Shown: positions 29,983 through 42,500 of the stretch, in pieces
How the letters are laid out: every line of letters starts with the position of its first letter
Position numbering within the stretch: position 1 is the first letter of the stretch
Assembly (NCBI RefSeq): GCF_026230105.1
Contig: NC_079485.1
Span: forward strand, 21,991,572 to 22,055,571
DNA from: Diorhabda sublineata
Taxonomy: Eukaryota; Arthropoda; Insecta; Coleoptera; Chrysomelidae
DNA: 64,000 nucleotides
Reading direction: 5' to 3'
The notes under the pieces: model-generated
Database searches by the model: none
Seen by the model: the letters and a program-made list of their open reading frames with translations, nothing else
What the model was told of the DNA's origin: nothing
Position numbers and translations under genes: made by a program

Positions 29983-32900
29983 GTAGAAATTAACATTTCA
30001 ACAGAAAACGCATTACCTTACATAGAAATTAATAATCCCAAATTAAAATTACTTATAGATACCGGTAGTTCACGTTCAATTATTAAACCTGATATTATAG
30101 AAAAAACTTATCCAAATTCTGTTAATCGAATCAATGCACAAATTAAGACAGCTTTGGGTAGTCAAGATTTTGTATATCAATCAACACTTAGAGCATTTCC
30201 TGAATTTCAGAATCCAAACTATTTCATCTCCTTTCTATTATTTGATTTCCACGAATATTTCGATGGTATTATAGGACTAAATGATTTAAGAAATATGAAA
30301 TATGAATGAATATTGATCTTATAAATAACAAATTAATAGGACCAAATACTGAGATACTTATCAGATATAAACGGAAAGAAAACTCAAATATATTATTCTC
30401 AGTAGAACCACAACAAAAAATTCTAAAGAAGTTACCTGTTTCTATTTTTAATGGAGAAATATTGATAAATGAAGGTAAAATAGGACCATTATATATACCG
30501 CAAATTTTGACTGATGCCAGAAACGGATTTGCTCTTGTAGAAATCCAAAACAAAACAGATCAAACAATTTCAGTTAATCTTAAAAAACCTTTAGAGGTAG
30601 AGTCATTTGAAAAAACTAGTTATGATACCTTTAATGTTAATTCGTTTCTAAATTTAAATAACGAAGACAATAATAAATCAAAAAAAAAATATCGATATAT
30701 CACAATTAATTAGGACAAACCATATGAACGCGGAAGAAAAAGCTGAAATCTTAAAGCTTATTCGAAAATTTTCAGACATCTTCTTTAAACCGGGCGATAA
30801 ATTATCCTTCACGGCAAGAACAAAACACGAAATTAAAACGACCGACGAAATTCCTATACATTGTAAATCGTACAGATATCCCTATATTCATAAACAAGAA
30901 ATAAATAACCAGATAGATGAAATGCTGGATAAAGGCATAATACGGCCCTCAACTTCACCATGGTCATCCCCTATTTGGATAGTCAATAAAAAAGAAGACC
31001 AATCGGGGAAACAAAAATATCGTCTAGTCATCGATTATCGGAAACTCAACGAAAAAACAATCCCAGATCGACATCCGATACCAAATATTAATTCGATTCT
31101 CGACAAACTGGGAAGATCAAACTATTTTTCAACTATTGACCTTTGGGCTGGTTTTCGTCAAATCCAAATGGACAAAAATTCCATACCAAAAACAGCTTTT
31201 ACTGTCGATAACGGCCATTATGAGTTTCTTAGAATGCCGTTTGGGTTAAGAAACTCGCCATCCATTTTTCAACGTGTTATGGATGAAATTTTAAAGGATC
31301 TCCAAAATAAAGTGTGTATGGTCTATATGGACGACATAATAATATTCAGTACCGGACTTCAAGAACACCTTCAAAATTTAAAACTTGTTTTTTCGAAACT
31401 ACGCGAAGCGAAACTTAAAATTCAATTAGACAAATCAGAATTCCTACGAAAAGAGGTAGAATTTCTAGGTCATATAGTAACAACAGACGGGATAAAACCC
31501 AACCCAAAAAAATCTCAGCTATTAAGAACTTTCCCTTACCAAAAACACAAAAAGAAATAAAATCTTTTCTAGGATTATTAGGATACTACCGTAAATTTAT
31601 AAAAAAATTTTGCTAAAATCACAAAACCCATGACTAAATGCCTGAAGAAAAACGAAACGAAACATACAAAAGAATTTATAGATTGTTTTGAAACATGTAA
31701 AAATATTTTAACGTCTGAACCAGTTTTAATTTATCCGGATTTCGATAAAGAATTTGAAGTAACTACAGATAGTTCCAACTACGCAATAGGCGCAGTTCTT
31801 TCACAAAATAACCACCCTATATGCTATGCATCAAGGACTCTCAATCCAGCCGAAATAAACTATTCAACGATTCAGAAAGAACTCCTAGCAATAGTATGGA
31901 GCTGCAAATACTTTCGCCCATACCTTTTCGGCCGAAAATTCACAATATATTCAGACCACAAGCCACTGCAATGGCTCTTCTCCATGAAAGACCCAAATTC
32001 TATGCTAGTCAGATGGAGATTGAAATTAGAAGAGTACGACTACGTCATCAAATATAAAAAAGGATCGGCGAACTCAGCCGCAGATGCCCTAAGTAGAAAT
32101 CCATGCATAGAATTGAATGCTATGGATAATGAATCAATAATAAATAACGTAGGAGATGCGGACGAAATAATAGAAAACTTCCTACAAAATCCTGACGAAA
32201 TTCCTCCACTCTCTAGCCCTGACCTCGAGGAAATACTGAATAATATAAGACCCACTGACACTGTAAATCAAGAAACAAATGTAGTTCGAGACGTACAAAA
32301 AGAATCAAGACCTCAAGATTCAAACTCAGAATCTGACATTGAAACTCAACATACGTCGAGAGAGAATCCTATCTTTTCTATTCCAATTACCAAGAGAGTA
32401 TTAAACACATACAAGAACCAAATATTCATAACAACTAGAGAAACAGAATCGATCAAATGTAAAACTGCCAAAATTTTCGACAATACTAGATTATATGTTA
32501 CACTACCTTCAAACATTTCTTCCATCCATATAATAAATTTCGTAAAAGAACACATCGCCCCAAACAAAAGATACGCTATTTATTTCAAACACCGCGATTT
32601 ACCTAGAATATTCACGACTACGATGCGATCGTACTTCAAAAATTCTGCTTTCAAAATTATACAAAGTAACACCGTTTTAGAGGATTTACAAACTAAAGAA
32701 GCACAAGTAGAGAAACTCAAATTTTATCATGAAACTAAAACTTGCCACCGCGGTATTAACGAAATGAAAATAGCACTGGGTAAACGATTTTATTGGCCAA
32801 AAATGCCCGATGACATTGTAGAATACGTGAATAATTGCGAAATTTGTCAAAAAAACAAATACGATCGAAACCCACCAGTAGTAAAATTCAACCTAACACC

Positions 32901-33420
32901 AGCTACTTCACGTCCTTTTCAACATATTCATATTGACTGTTTTCAAATTTCAGGAAACCGTAATAGATACATTTTCTCGATACGGCCAAGCCTACCCTTT
33001 ATCAGCTGTAAACGGAATATCTATAGTAGAATGCCTATTTAATTTTATAACACACCATGGATTGCCCATAAAAATAACAGCAGATTCGGGTACGGAATTT
33101 AAAAATAAAGATCTTGAAAACTTGAAAAAATTTATAGTGTCACCAAATATACACCGTTCGAGGTAATAAAGGGACACATAAATGAAACAAACCCTTTTGA
33201 CCTTAATGATCACATAATAATATCAGACTATGTACAAGCTCATAAACAAGCAACCACAAGACTTTACGAAAATATAACAGAGACTAATAAAACCATAAAA
33301 AAAAGATTATTAATGATAGGAACGAAAAGCGCACCGAAGCCCCTGACTACAAAAACGAAAAACAAGAAACAAAAAACTTCCAAAATTCGAAAAATTGAAA
33401 ATATTAGCTCAGACAAAAAA
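29983..33420 (+). pseudogene. Gypsy-A pol remnant (protease, RT, RNase H, integrase)
   Basis: Protease LKLLIDTGSSRSIIKPD is near 30044, ending in a stop at 30309. RT is at 30724-31560: YRLVIDYRKLNEKTIPDRHP, FLRMPFGLRNSPS, VYMDDIIIFS near 31321, FLGHIVTTDGIKPNPKK. Frameshifts near 31545 and 31612 lie in A-runs. RNase H: TTDSSNYAIGAVLSQNNHP near 31765, YSDHKPLQW, ADALSRNP. Integrase: H/H in YHETKTCHRG, CEICQKNKYDR, HIDCF with the first Asp, a frameshift near 32950, and TADSGTEFKN with the second Asp near 33080. A deletion then joins LKKFIVS to the YTPFEVIKG region, removing the catalytic Glu. Confidence 0.94.
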
Positions 33421-33458
33421 TAAATTGATAACAGATAAAAACATTAATCACAAAGCAA

Positions 33459-35214
33459 GTGCAAGAAAACCCAAAACTAATAAAAAACAAATTTTTCAGG
33501 AAGATGGGGCAGATGAAAATAATATTCCTAGCACTTCTGGCAATACAAAAACTGCACAAGAGTAACGCTACGGAAGACATAGACCTAACTACTATCGATA
33601 ATCCTTTATTACCGATACAATTAGGAGACTCCCGTCTCATATATAGTAAACATACCTTTATACATTATTTAAATTTAGAACCTATTATTAAGCAATTGTT
33701 CAACATTGAAAAACATTTTTTCATTATAAAAAATAATTTAGAAGTGAGAAATGCAACTAATGAAATCTCATATCATGCCTTATCTCAAGACATGTTGTTG
33801 AGAACAGAATTTGTCATCAAAATTACACGTACGAAACTTAATAATTTACAACCTCATATACGTAATAAAAGAAGTTTCTTTGACGGGGTCGGTCAACTAC
33901 AAAAATGGTTGTTTGGTACACTTGATACCGATGACGGTAATAAATATGATAACGCAAAAAAAAATTCTAGAAACAAACCAACAAAACATGATTACGGAAA
34001 TAAACTTACAAAGTTCACTTTCCAAGAATCTTATAAGAAATTACAATGTAACAATTCACACCTTATCAAAAAATCAAGAAAAATTTGCAAATTCTCTCGA
34101 AAAATTTCAAATCAGCGTGCAAAAATCAATCACTGAATCACACGAGTATTTAACCTTTCAAGCAATCATTTCACAAATAAATCTAGACTGTCAAAATATT
34201 ATCACATTCTTAGATAATTTGGAAGACTCCATAGCTTTCGCAAAACTAAACACACTTCATCCTTCTATTATCCCTAGTCAAGAGTTACAAAAAACGCTAG
34301 AATATTTAAGGAAAATTTACCCTGACAACCAAATTACAAAATTTAAAAACATTCTAACATACTACCAATTTTTAGGCACTCAAGTTTCGGTTGCTAATAA
34401 TAAATTAATTTTTGCTATACATATACCAATTATCAAAGCCGAAGTCCTTAAATTATATCACCTCTTCCCCATCATTCAAAACAACCAAATATTCTCCCTA
34501 AAATACTCCTATCTGGCACGAAACAACTCGAATAATCAATTCATAGAAGAAATCTGTCCACTACTAGAAAATGTATATTTCTGCATCGAAGACCACTCTC
34601 CTGACGACAATTGCACCCTGCAGCTCCTCGAAAACCAATCGACTAAAGGTTGCCAAAAAATAAATTCAAAATTAGAAGAATCACTTACTGAACAAATCAC
34701 ACAAGACGAGATAATTATCATTCCAGCAAAAACGGAAAAAGTTTTTTCCAAATGCAACACAGACAAATATCTAGAAGTAAAAAAACCTACACTAATAAAA
34801 ATACCAAAGTCATATCAAATAGAAATAAACGCGAAAAAATTCTTCAACGACGTCAAAATACAACGAGGAAAACCACTACTTCTTCCCAAACCAATTACGG
34901 AAGAATACGATACGATTGCAGAATACGAAACACCCAAAATGGAAAAAATCAATTTAGAAGACATTCAAGAAATAAGCAGAACGAAGAATCAACTTATACC
35001 ACTAAAAATCCCAATATCCAACCACTATCCCAAAATTTCTGGTAGCTTATCTTTACTAGCCATAATTTTATTTATACTGGGATGGATTTTTAAGAAGAAA
35101 ATCAAGAAAACCCTGCAAAAATGCTGCAAAAACCAGAAAAAGAAAGAAAATTCAATAGAAGAGAACCCAGAAGAGTCCAAAATCGAACACCACTCCGTAT
35201 TGTTCTCATCTTAG
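33459..35214 (+). pseudogene. Gypsy-A env (F-type fusion glycoprotein), one frameshift
   Basis: Insect endogenous-retrovirus envelope, described only. A hydrophobic N-terminal segment (MKIIFLALLAIQKL, near 33508) suggests a signal peptide. RNKR near 33862 is a furin-like site followed by SFFDGVGQLQKWLFG, a fusion-peptide-like stretch. The frame changes near 33950. The second frame runs open to 35214 with several cysteines in the ectodomain, a transmembrane segment (LSLLAIILFILGWIF, near 35047) and a Lys-rich tail. This is the best-preserved gene of the element. The 3' 1.05 kb of it is duplicated in inverted form at 43773-44813. Confidence 0.88.
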
Positions 35215-35222
35215 AGGGGAGG
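35213..35222 (+). other. Polypurine tract of Gypsy-A
   Basis: AGAGGGGAGG directly before the AGTTAC start of the 3' LTR, and overlapping the env stop region. Confidence 0.85.
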
Positions 35223-35408
35223 AGTTACATATGAAGTAACAGCTGATAACATATAATAAATGCGATGACTTCGCGGAAACGTGGAAGATAATAAAAACTG
35301 CATTTCTTTTAATAATTCATTCTCTGTTCTAACTTTACTTAATAAACATATATTGTAATTGTAATTTTTGTTTTTAAAAATCCAAATTCGAAGTTTTAAT
35401 ATATAATT
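35223..35408 (+). repeat. 3' LTR of Gypsy-A
   Basis: 186 bp, with AGTTAC...AATT ends, followed by CACA and the mariner. It carries the 21-base block missing from the 5' LTR. Confidence 0.95.
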
Positions 35409-35770
35409 CACAGAAACTGGCCTTCTTGATCGGTCATCACCTTCAATGGAAAATTTACCTCTTTCAAAGCTTGCAGTCGAATTTTTTACGGTCACATACG
35501 AAGGATATTGATCACCAAGGGTATTAAGCATATCTTCGTAAATCTGCTTACCTCTTAAACCTTTTGAATACAGATATTTGATGATGGCTCGATACTCCAA
35601 TTTTTCGATTTTCACAATTTCGGTTGACATCTTTTTTCTTTTGATTCCTTGCGTAACTCTGATTTACTTTTTTGACGTCAAACTTTACACTAACACTTCT
35701 AATAAGGTAACGCAATATTTTGTTTATGCATGGAACTGGTCTAGGCTAACAAGATATCAATACATCCTCG
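35409..35770 (-). pseudogene. Mariner transposase, N-terminal part and 5' end (split by Gypsy-A)
   Basis: Reading minus: MSTEIVKIEKLEYRAIIKYL at 35630, LRGKQIYEDMLNTLGDQYPS, then FERGKFSIEGDDRSRRPVSV, where Gypsy-A interrupts. This is the mariner helix-turn-helix region. Upstream, the sequence runs through GTTTATGCATGGAACTGG and ends at CGAGGATGTATTGATATC next to TA (35771-35772). That is the probable terminal inverted repeat, because the copy at 43200 ends at the same base beside TA. Confidence 0.9.
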
Positions 35771-35785
35771 TATATATGTATATAG

Positions 35786-35787
<2 letters not shown>

Positions 35788-35831
<44 letters not shown>
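35788..35831. repeat. (TA)n microsatellite
   Basis: Uninterrupted TA run between the mariner end and the solo LTR. Confidence 0.96.
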
Positions 35832-35837
<6 letters not shown>

Positions 35838-35838
<1 letters not shown>

Positions 35839-36013
35839 GAAATATGAAAGGTCCCCGACACTGCCACAAAATCAACGGATTCCATAGTGCAATAAATAAT
35901 ATTCACATAGTCAGCGGATTCCAAAATACGTATCAAATAAATATAAATTCACTGCATTAAATTGTAAATAAAATATTTTTAAAAAATTTTTAAAGTATCT
36001 CAAAGAACAGTTT
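35838..36013 (+). repeat. Solo LTR of the Gypsy-B family
   Basis: Starts AGAAATATGAAAGGTCCCCG, contains AGTCAGCGGATTCCAAAATA, and ends CTCAAAGAACAGTTT. Flanked by ATAT on both sides, like the full Gypsy-B. It is about 68 bases shorter through an internal deletion after GCATTAAATT. Confidence 0.88.
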
Positions 36014-36017
36014 ATAT

Positions 36018-36141
36018 ATAATTATGATACATCTAGCACAGACTTCAACATTGATTCATCATTTTCAAACGTTATTTCTACCATAGTATATGAAATACCT
36101 AGTTCAAATTGTGAAAAAAAATACATTGGTCAGTCGAAAAG
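36018..36141 (+). pseudogene. Penelope-like GIY-YIG endonuclease fragment
   Basis: Reads STIVYEIPSSNCEKKYIGQS near 36078-36138, the start of a PLE nuclease domain (Y-I-PC--C-KKYIGQT type, first Cys here Ser). It is cut directly by the LINE at 36142. Confidence 0.75.
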
Positions 36142-37330
36142 GTAACTGGTCAGTCTGATAACTTCCCACAAGAATTTTCATTTCTCTATTTCCCATCTTA
36201 TAACCTTTCCTCATTTTCACTGCCTCTATTATTTCATCCATTATGAGATTAAAAAGTAGGGGGCTTAAGGAATTTCCCTGTCTTATACCCATGCCTATGT
36301 TTATTTCCTGTAAGTTGTCCGTCTATTCTGGCCTGTATTTTGTTGTCTTTATATATGTCTTCAATTGTTTTGATGATGCCTAACGGTATTTGTCTATTGT
36401 ATAAAAGGTGAACCACGTCTTTCAATCTAACTCTGTCAAAAGCTTTTGTCAAGTCAATTAAGCAAATGAACGCCAGTCGATTATATTCTAAAGCTTTCTC
36501 TGTGATTTGTCTAGTTACAAATACTGCGTCTGTATATGATCTCCCAGTTCTAAAACTTTGTTGTTCGTCCTCAAAAGATATTCTTTGATTTATTAGTTGG
36601 GTTAAAATTTTGGTTGTCATTTTTAGAGTAGTATTTAAAAGATTGATTCCTCTATAGTTTTCCGGCTCTTTTCTGACACCTTTTTTAAACAGTGGAATTA
36701 GTATACTTGTTTTCCATTCTTCAGGTACTTTTTTGTATTTTAATATTTTGTTAATGAACAGTGCCAACTGCTCAGTCATGAATTTCCCACAAATTTTTAA
36801 AGGTTCATTTGCTATTCCATCACTGCCCGTAGCCTTTCGGTTTTTAGTTTTCTCTGAGCTTCCTCCACTTCCTTTGTACTAACTTTGTTTCTGTTGTGAG
36901 TTGATTTTATTAGTACAATTTTTTTAGGTAGTCTATCCAGGTTTTTATTCCTATATGTTTTACTTTTAATATTTCTTCCATTTCTCGCCTCTGTCCTTTT
37001 ATAAATCTCCACATTTCCTTTTGTAATCCGTAGAAGTCATGATCTGTTTGAATTGTTTATTTTTGTTCACTGTTTTCTCGCCGAGAGATTCCTTTGAGGC
37101 TTTTAAAAATTCCATCGTCATCGGTGATTCGATTGCTCTCGATTGCTTCCTTAAGTCTACTTTCATATAGGTACTTTGTTGAATCATCTTGTAGGCTTTC
37201 AACTGGTATTTTTATGATGTGTTCATATTGTAAATCGATTTTACCATTCTTATTTTTCCCATAATTAATTTGTGGTCACTCCCTACTTCTGCCGAAGTTA
37301 ATGCTCTTACATCGAAGATGTTGGACAGGT
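36142..37330 (-). pseudogene. RTE-clade LINE ORF2 fragment
   Basis: Reading minus: AEVGSDHKLIMGKI near 37300 (end of the APE endonuclease), a Lys-rich linker, then RT: NRKATGSDGIANE-like near 36850, VPEEWKTSILIPLFKKG near 36720, PENYRGINLLNTTLKM, EQQSFRTGRSYTDAVF, LAFICLIDLTKAFDRVR (motif A) near 36440, TGIRQGNSLSPLLFN-like near 36285, and GYKMGNREMKIL near 36180. It ends right before the YADD active site. Frameshifts near 37000, 36810 and 36290. The motif set matches the RTE-type endonuclease-reverse transcriptases common in insects. Confidence 0.9.
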
Positions 37331-37333
37331 GTA

Positions 37334-37990
37334 TTTAGAAGATTCACTTAATTGATAGGGATGTTCGTCACTGATTAAAAGGGCATTTCGAGAATATGTT
37401 TCTAATAATTCTTGTTTTAAAGTTTCCAGTTCATCTAAAAAGTTCAATATTCGAAGGGTCTTGTTGAGATTAAGTTATGGTTCGAATCAGTGTCAAAAGG
37501 AATTCGTTTATAGTTTGAAGGTTTAGTATTTCATTATTAAGTGCAACGTATCTATTGAAATCGGTTGATAACTTGTTTACTGCAGCAACAATTTTTTTAC
37601 TATTATTATTTATCAAATTTAGAAGATTATTAAATCTCGTATCAACAGAGTGTCATTTTCTTTAACCTCTACAGCAGTAATGTGTGATTTCAATAATTCC
37701 AAGTCATAATCGCCGGGGTTTCCAGATATATATTTAATAGTTGTTCCGAGGAAGTTGAACAAACCTCTGTCATGTTTACGGGTAATTTTATGAAGATTAT
37801 CTTGCTTCATTTAAAACGTGATTATATTGAAATTTCAAAGGGACTAAAGGTCCATTTTATAAAGGTGAATCGAAAAGATCATTAGGGTTCGTTTCTAAAC
37901 TACCAGTTAATTTTTCTGAATAAATGTGTAAAATGTGTCTATGATACTGATTTATCTCGTTTGATTTGCCTATGTCTTCTGTATAATAGC
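37334..37990 (-). pseudogene. Gypsy-B copy 2, env fragment
   Basis: Reading minus: HKITRKHDRGLFNFLGTTIK near 37795 and YISGNPGDYDLELLKSHI, the cleavage-site and fusion-like region seen at 13060-13150 in copy 1, with Lys-Arg changed to Asp-Arg. About 13 bases are lost around 37640. It ends near 37334 without the transmembrane part. Envelope remnant, non-functional. Confidence 0.82.
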
Positions 37991-38049
37991 CGTTAGAGGG
38001 GATTTTCTGTATCTTGAGCACAGGAATAAGATCGTCCTGTAAAGAAGGT

Positions 38050-39534
38050 CTATCTAAGATATTCTTTTTCTCTACGTTACGAAGTCGTTTTGTGAATTTT
38101 AAGTGAGTACTTGTGGTGTTTTGTTTGTCGATCTTACCAACAATTTTAGTTTTGTGTTGTTTTTTGGATGTAGCGTAGAATATGGGGAGCTTTTATGGGT
38201 CGATGTTTTTTCTTAGTTACGTAGACAGAACTAGTGGGATCGATTGCAGGAATTGGTTCAGTATTTTCATTTTGTTTGTCTAGAATTTTCTGTCGTTTAT
38301 CTTTTTGTTCATTATATAAGTCTATTATGAAGTGTGAAAGTATCATCTAAGGGATCATCTGGATTTTGGTCTCGTAAAGCTTTTCTATAAAGGTGGAATG
38401 GAATCGTCCAACAGGGGAATTAGGATATGAGTTATTGACCGTTGTGAAATGTATTTCAATTTTGTGGAGTTTCATGAATTCTTTAATTACAGCAGAATTA
38501 AATTCAGTGCCATTATCGCAAACAGTTTTTTTCGGGTAATTGTGGACAGGAAAATAATGTCTTAGCTTGCTAATAATTGATATGGAATTTTTATCGGAGA
38601 TTTTATAGCATTGAGCATATTTGCTAAATGAACCTACAATCGTTAGGTAATAATTTTTGTTACAATTGAACAAGTCAATATGAATTATGTCGAAAGGTTT
38701 CTGTCCTAATAATGGGCATAACTGAGATAATTTATAAGGGTGTCGTTCATATTTGTTTTTTAAGCAAATCTCACATTGATTCATCAAATAAGAAATAGTA
38801 GTTTGCATGGCTGGTCAATCGATTGATTTTTCAAATGTTTATAAGTTTCGACTATGCCGTAATGATTTTTGGATATGATATTGTTTCACACAGTCTATTT
38901 GTCTTTATCTTGTAGTAACTTATTACAAAAAAGAGCCAAGTCGAGTCGAAAGTTTTCTTAAAGTAATCATAGATAAATGGTCGAAATTGGTGTGGAACAT
39001 GTATCGCGAATTTTTCATTTGGTCCAAGTATTTTTTTTGAGAGCATCAGGTATTTCCATTTACCAATTGTCAGTAAGGTTTACTGACAAAGTTCGGGAAT
39101 AATAAGATATGGGCTGGTTATTTTGTGATAATACAGAGCTAATGGCAATATTGGAAGCGTAGGTTGTTAAAACAAAAGGTTTTGAAAAATCTAGGGACTG
39201 CAGAACTGGGGCATTGCATAAGAGTTGTTTGAATTTCTCAAATCATTCTTTGTAATTAACATTCGTTGGGTCTATGATAGCTCCTTTACGAGTGCACCGA
39301 GAAAAGGGTGATGTTATTCTTGCGAAATTTGGGGTGAATCTTCAGTAATATCCAATGAGTCCTAAAAATGATCCGACTTCTTTCACAGTCTCTAGAATAG
39401 GGAAATTTTTAATAGCCTCTATTTTATTAGGATCCAATTGAATTTTCAAATTTGCCATTCGGAATGTTTCAAAGATTGCAGCAATGTATATCAAGTGTTC
39501 TTGAAGGGACTTAGAGAAAATGATCACGTCGTCC
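38050..39534 (-). pseudogene. Gypsy-B copy 2, pol 3' part
   Basis: Reading minus from 39534: DDVIIFSKSLQEHLIYIAAI, then KIQLDPNKIEAIKNFPILET, a decayed RNase H (much is deleted between about 39050 and 39150), and the integrase at 38808-38347. Integrase keeps CEICLKNKYERH, FDIIHIDLFNC with the first Asp, and CDNGTEFNSAVIKE with the second Asp, but the Glu motif reads SPVGRFHST, so Glu became Gly. Copy 1 shows the opposite pattern. Further frame breaks near 38400 and 38150. Confidence 0.9.
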
Positions 39535-42500
39535 ATATAGACCAAAGGTGGGGAACCTGCGGCCTCCGCGAGGTTCTTGTGCGGCCCTTTACCACCTAGT
39601 ACAAAATGGTAGAGTTTGTTTCAACTATTGCACATCAACGTCATGACAGTTGCGCGAAAAATCCCGCCAAAGACAGTCATATTGTAACATGACGTCAGAA
39701 TACTAGTCTGAAACGGATCCTAACACGCATGAGTGAGGCTCTGGCCCACAGACCATCCGTTTCAGATTTGTTCACTCGATGTTAATTTTTTAAACAGTTT
39801 TTAGCGCCCTCAAGCTGCAATAAGAATGAACTAAACGAAAAAAAAAGCCGGCTTATGTGTGTGTGTGTTTTTTCTTTTTTTATTTAGAAGGAATATTGGG
39901 AATTAAGAAATTGTAGAATTTTCAGGTAAGTGATAAATTATTTATTCGGAGATTTCAGAATTTCAGAAATCAATCATGCTTTTTTCAGAGTATTGTCGAA
40001 ATGTGCCGAAATGTTGGTTGTATATCCAAATAAATAATTTTTCACTTGACTGTAAATGTTGATGTAATTTACATATCTAAAAGAAACTAATAATGTTCTA
40101 TGTAATATTTATTTGGAAATAAAATAAAATTACAAAATACTATTTATAAAATTTGTCATACAGAGCAGCCACATGCTAGCAGACGATATGTTTACATCGA
40201 TATTGATTGGTTGCATCATCGATTACACAGAGCAATTCATTAGTCAGCTGATTGTCTTCGCAAAAAAATTGAAATTAGCGCTAGCAGCGCCAACTACCTT
40301 GTCTAAGAAGTAAACAAAATTCGGTTTCAGATCTCCCATTTAAGTGTCACACCTTGCTTTGGTTTCTCTGACTCGCATCTCTCAACGCTTCCCTGTTGCG
40401 ATCTTCAGCAAACTGTAGTTAACAGTGCGTGCTTATAACAGTTACACGGTTTTATTGTATTTCTAGAAAGTATACACTTTGTTAAAGATATTATTTGAAA
40501 TTCGTTTTTTTATCCATCATGTCAAATAGTAAGAGAAGTAAATTAGGTGATGACAACAGAACATTTAATGTAGAATGCGAGTTAGACTTTTTCTTTACTC
40601 CTGAGAAAGATTAAATGATGTGTTTGTTGTGAAATACAGTTTTAAGTACTTAAAAAAAGCGAATGCAAATAAACACTACTTGTCTCATAAAGAACATAAA
40701 TATTTCACTTTAGAAAGTGAATCACGAAAAGCTGCACTTTAAAAGTTGAAAAATGAGAAGCATCATCAGTAGGCATCTTTTATTGCCTTTGTAAATCAAA
40801 ATTCCGCTGCAGTTGCTGTTTCGTATAAAATAGCACATATACGTGGAAAAAGGGGCAAACCATTTAGTGACATTGAAATAATTAAAGAATGTATTGTTGA
40901 AGCAGTGAGTATGTTAGATACAAAAAATGTCGACAAATACAAACAATTATCTCTTTCAAGAAGAACTGTAGGAGATCGACAGCACGAATTAGCGCGAAAT
41001 GTAACAGAGCAACTTCATACAATTATACAAAATGAAGATGTTTATTTTTCAATTGCTTTAGATGAAAGCACTGATAAAACAGATTCGGCACACGTTTTAT
41101 ATTTTATTCGTGCTATAAGTAAAGGTTTTCAATATTACGAATAACTACTTGCGTTGGGTACACTAACTGGAAGAACTCGCGGAGCCGATATTTTCGAAAA
41201 CTTCAAAAAAGTATGTAATAAATTACAATTGAATGTCAGTAATTTAGTCAGTGTCTACACCGACGGCGCACCTTCCATGAGAGGCAAAAAAGAAGGATTC
41301 GTTGCTTTGTTAAAAAAGGAAAACTTAAACTTGAAAAAATTGATATCATTCCACTAAATTTTGCATCAGCAAAATCTTTGCGCAAAATCTACCATTTTGC
41401 AAGACACTCTGGATAGAACCATTGCCATTGTCAACTATATTCACGTAAATGCAATGCGTCATCGTGAATGTCGGCAGATGCTCTCTTTAGATGATGAAAC
41501 GTATAGTGTTGACTTTACATACTACTGCAAGGTTCGCTGGCTATCAACAGGTCAGGTTTTGATAAAAGTTTTGTCTTTACGAAGACAAATTTTAAACTTT
41601 TATCAAGAACAAGGAAAACAATGTGATCTATCAGATGAAGTATTTTTCAGAAACCTTGCATTTTTGTCTGATATGATGACAAAACAAAACAATTTAAATA
41701 TTTACCTGCAAGGTAAAACGGGGTATATTTATGGAATGTGGCAAAATATCCAAGCGTTTAGAAAAAAATTATCATTTTTTAAAACATTGCTTTGTCGATC
41801 GGAAATATCTGGAGAACACTTCCTAGCTAGCTAAAATGTTAAATGAGCAGAGCTCTGAAAATAAAATATTCGATGGATATCTGGGTGTCCTGGATTGTTT
41901 AATAGAAGAGTATACTAATAGATTTTTTGACGAGCACACTCCTGCTATGAAACTGGCATTTGAACCACACTCAATAGATATATCCGAGGCTCCTGCAGAA
42001 CTACAAATGGAGTTAGTTGATTTAGGGGAATATAGTATCATCAAATCCCTTTTTAACGCTAAAAAGGATCCCCATAGAAATCTGGAAAAATGCTGTTGAA
42101 TATCCATGCCTTCGAGAACATGCTCGCCGTTCACTTTCCTGCACTGGAACTACCTACTGTTGCGCGACAACATTTTCTCTCATGTCAAAAATAAAAACAA
42201 GTTTAAGAACGCAAATTACAGATGCACATTTAGAGGATCAATTAAAGCTGTGTGTTACGAATCTTGATCCAAATATACGATTACTGTCAAACAAAAAACA
42301 AAACCAAATAAGTCACTAACTTAGTGAATAAAAAAATATTTTTTATTGTATTCTTTTATAATATTTTTATATTATTTTATATGTATATTGTATTTAAAAT
42401 GTTGTAGTATTATATTTTATTTTTTCTATATAATGCAATAAATTGTTAAATCTATAGAAAAACTATAATAATTTCATAAAAGTCAATTTCTTAGGTCAAT

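Larger units (their letters stand above)
28994..35412 (+). mobile_element. Gypsy-A: errantivirus-like LTR element inserted in a mariner
   Basis: 6.4 kb. LTRs at 28998-29162 and 35223-35408, with target duplication CACA (28994-28997 and 35409-35412). Removing the element and one CACA restores the mariner frame across PVSV|SIPENID. AGTTA...AATT LTR ends, a tRNA-Ser-like primer site, and an F-type env place it with insect errantiviruses (17.6/297/ZAM-like). Pol is frameshifted, and the 5' half of gag and part of integrase are deleted. It is a dead endogenous copy. Confidence 0.95.
34175..35772. repeat. Arm A of a 1.6 kb inverted repeat
   Basis: Matches the reverse complement of 43198-44813. It covers 3' env, the 3' LTR, the mariner N-terminal region and the mariner end CGAGGAT...TA. 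The env halves differ by four residues over 331 codons. Arm B has about 18 extra bases upstream of the mariner gene. Confidence 0.93.

Noticed and set aside
40519..42319. Domesticated ZBED/SCAND3-like host gene
   Set aside because: It lies within intact hAT ends and target duplications and has multiple stops, so it is a dead transposase.
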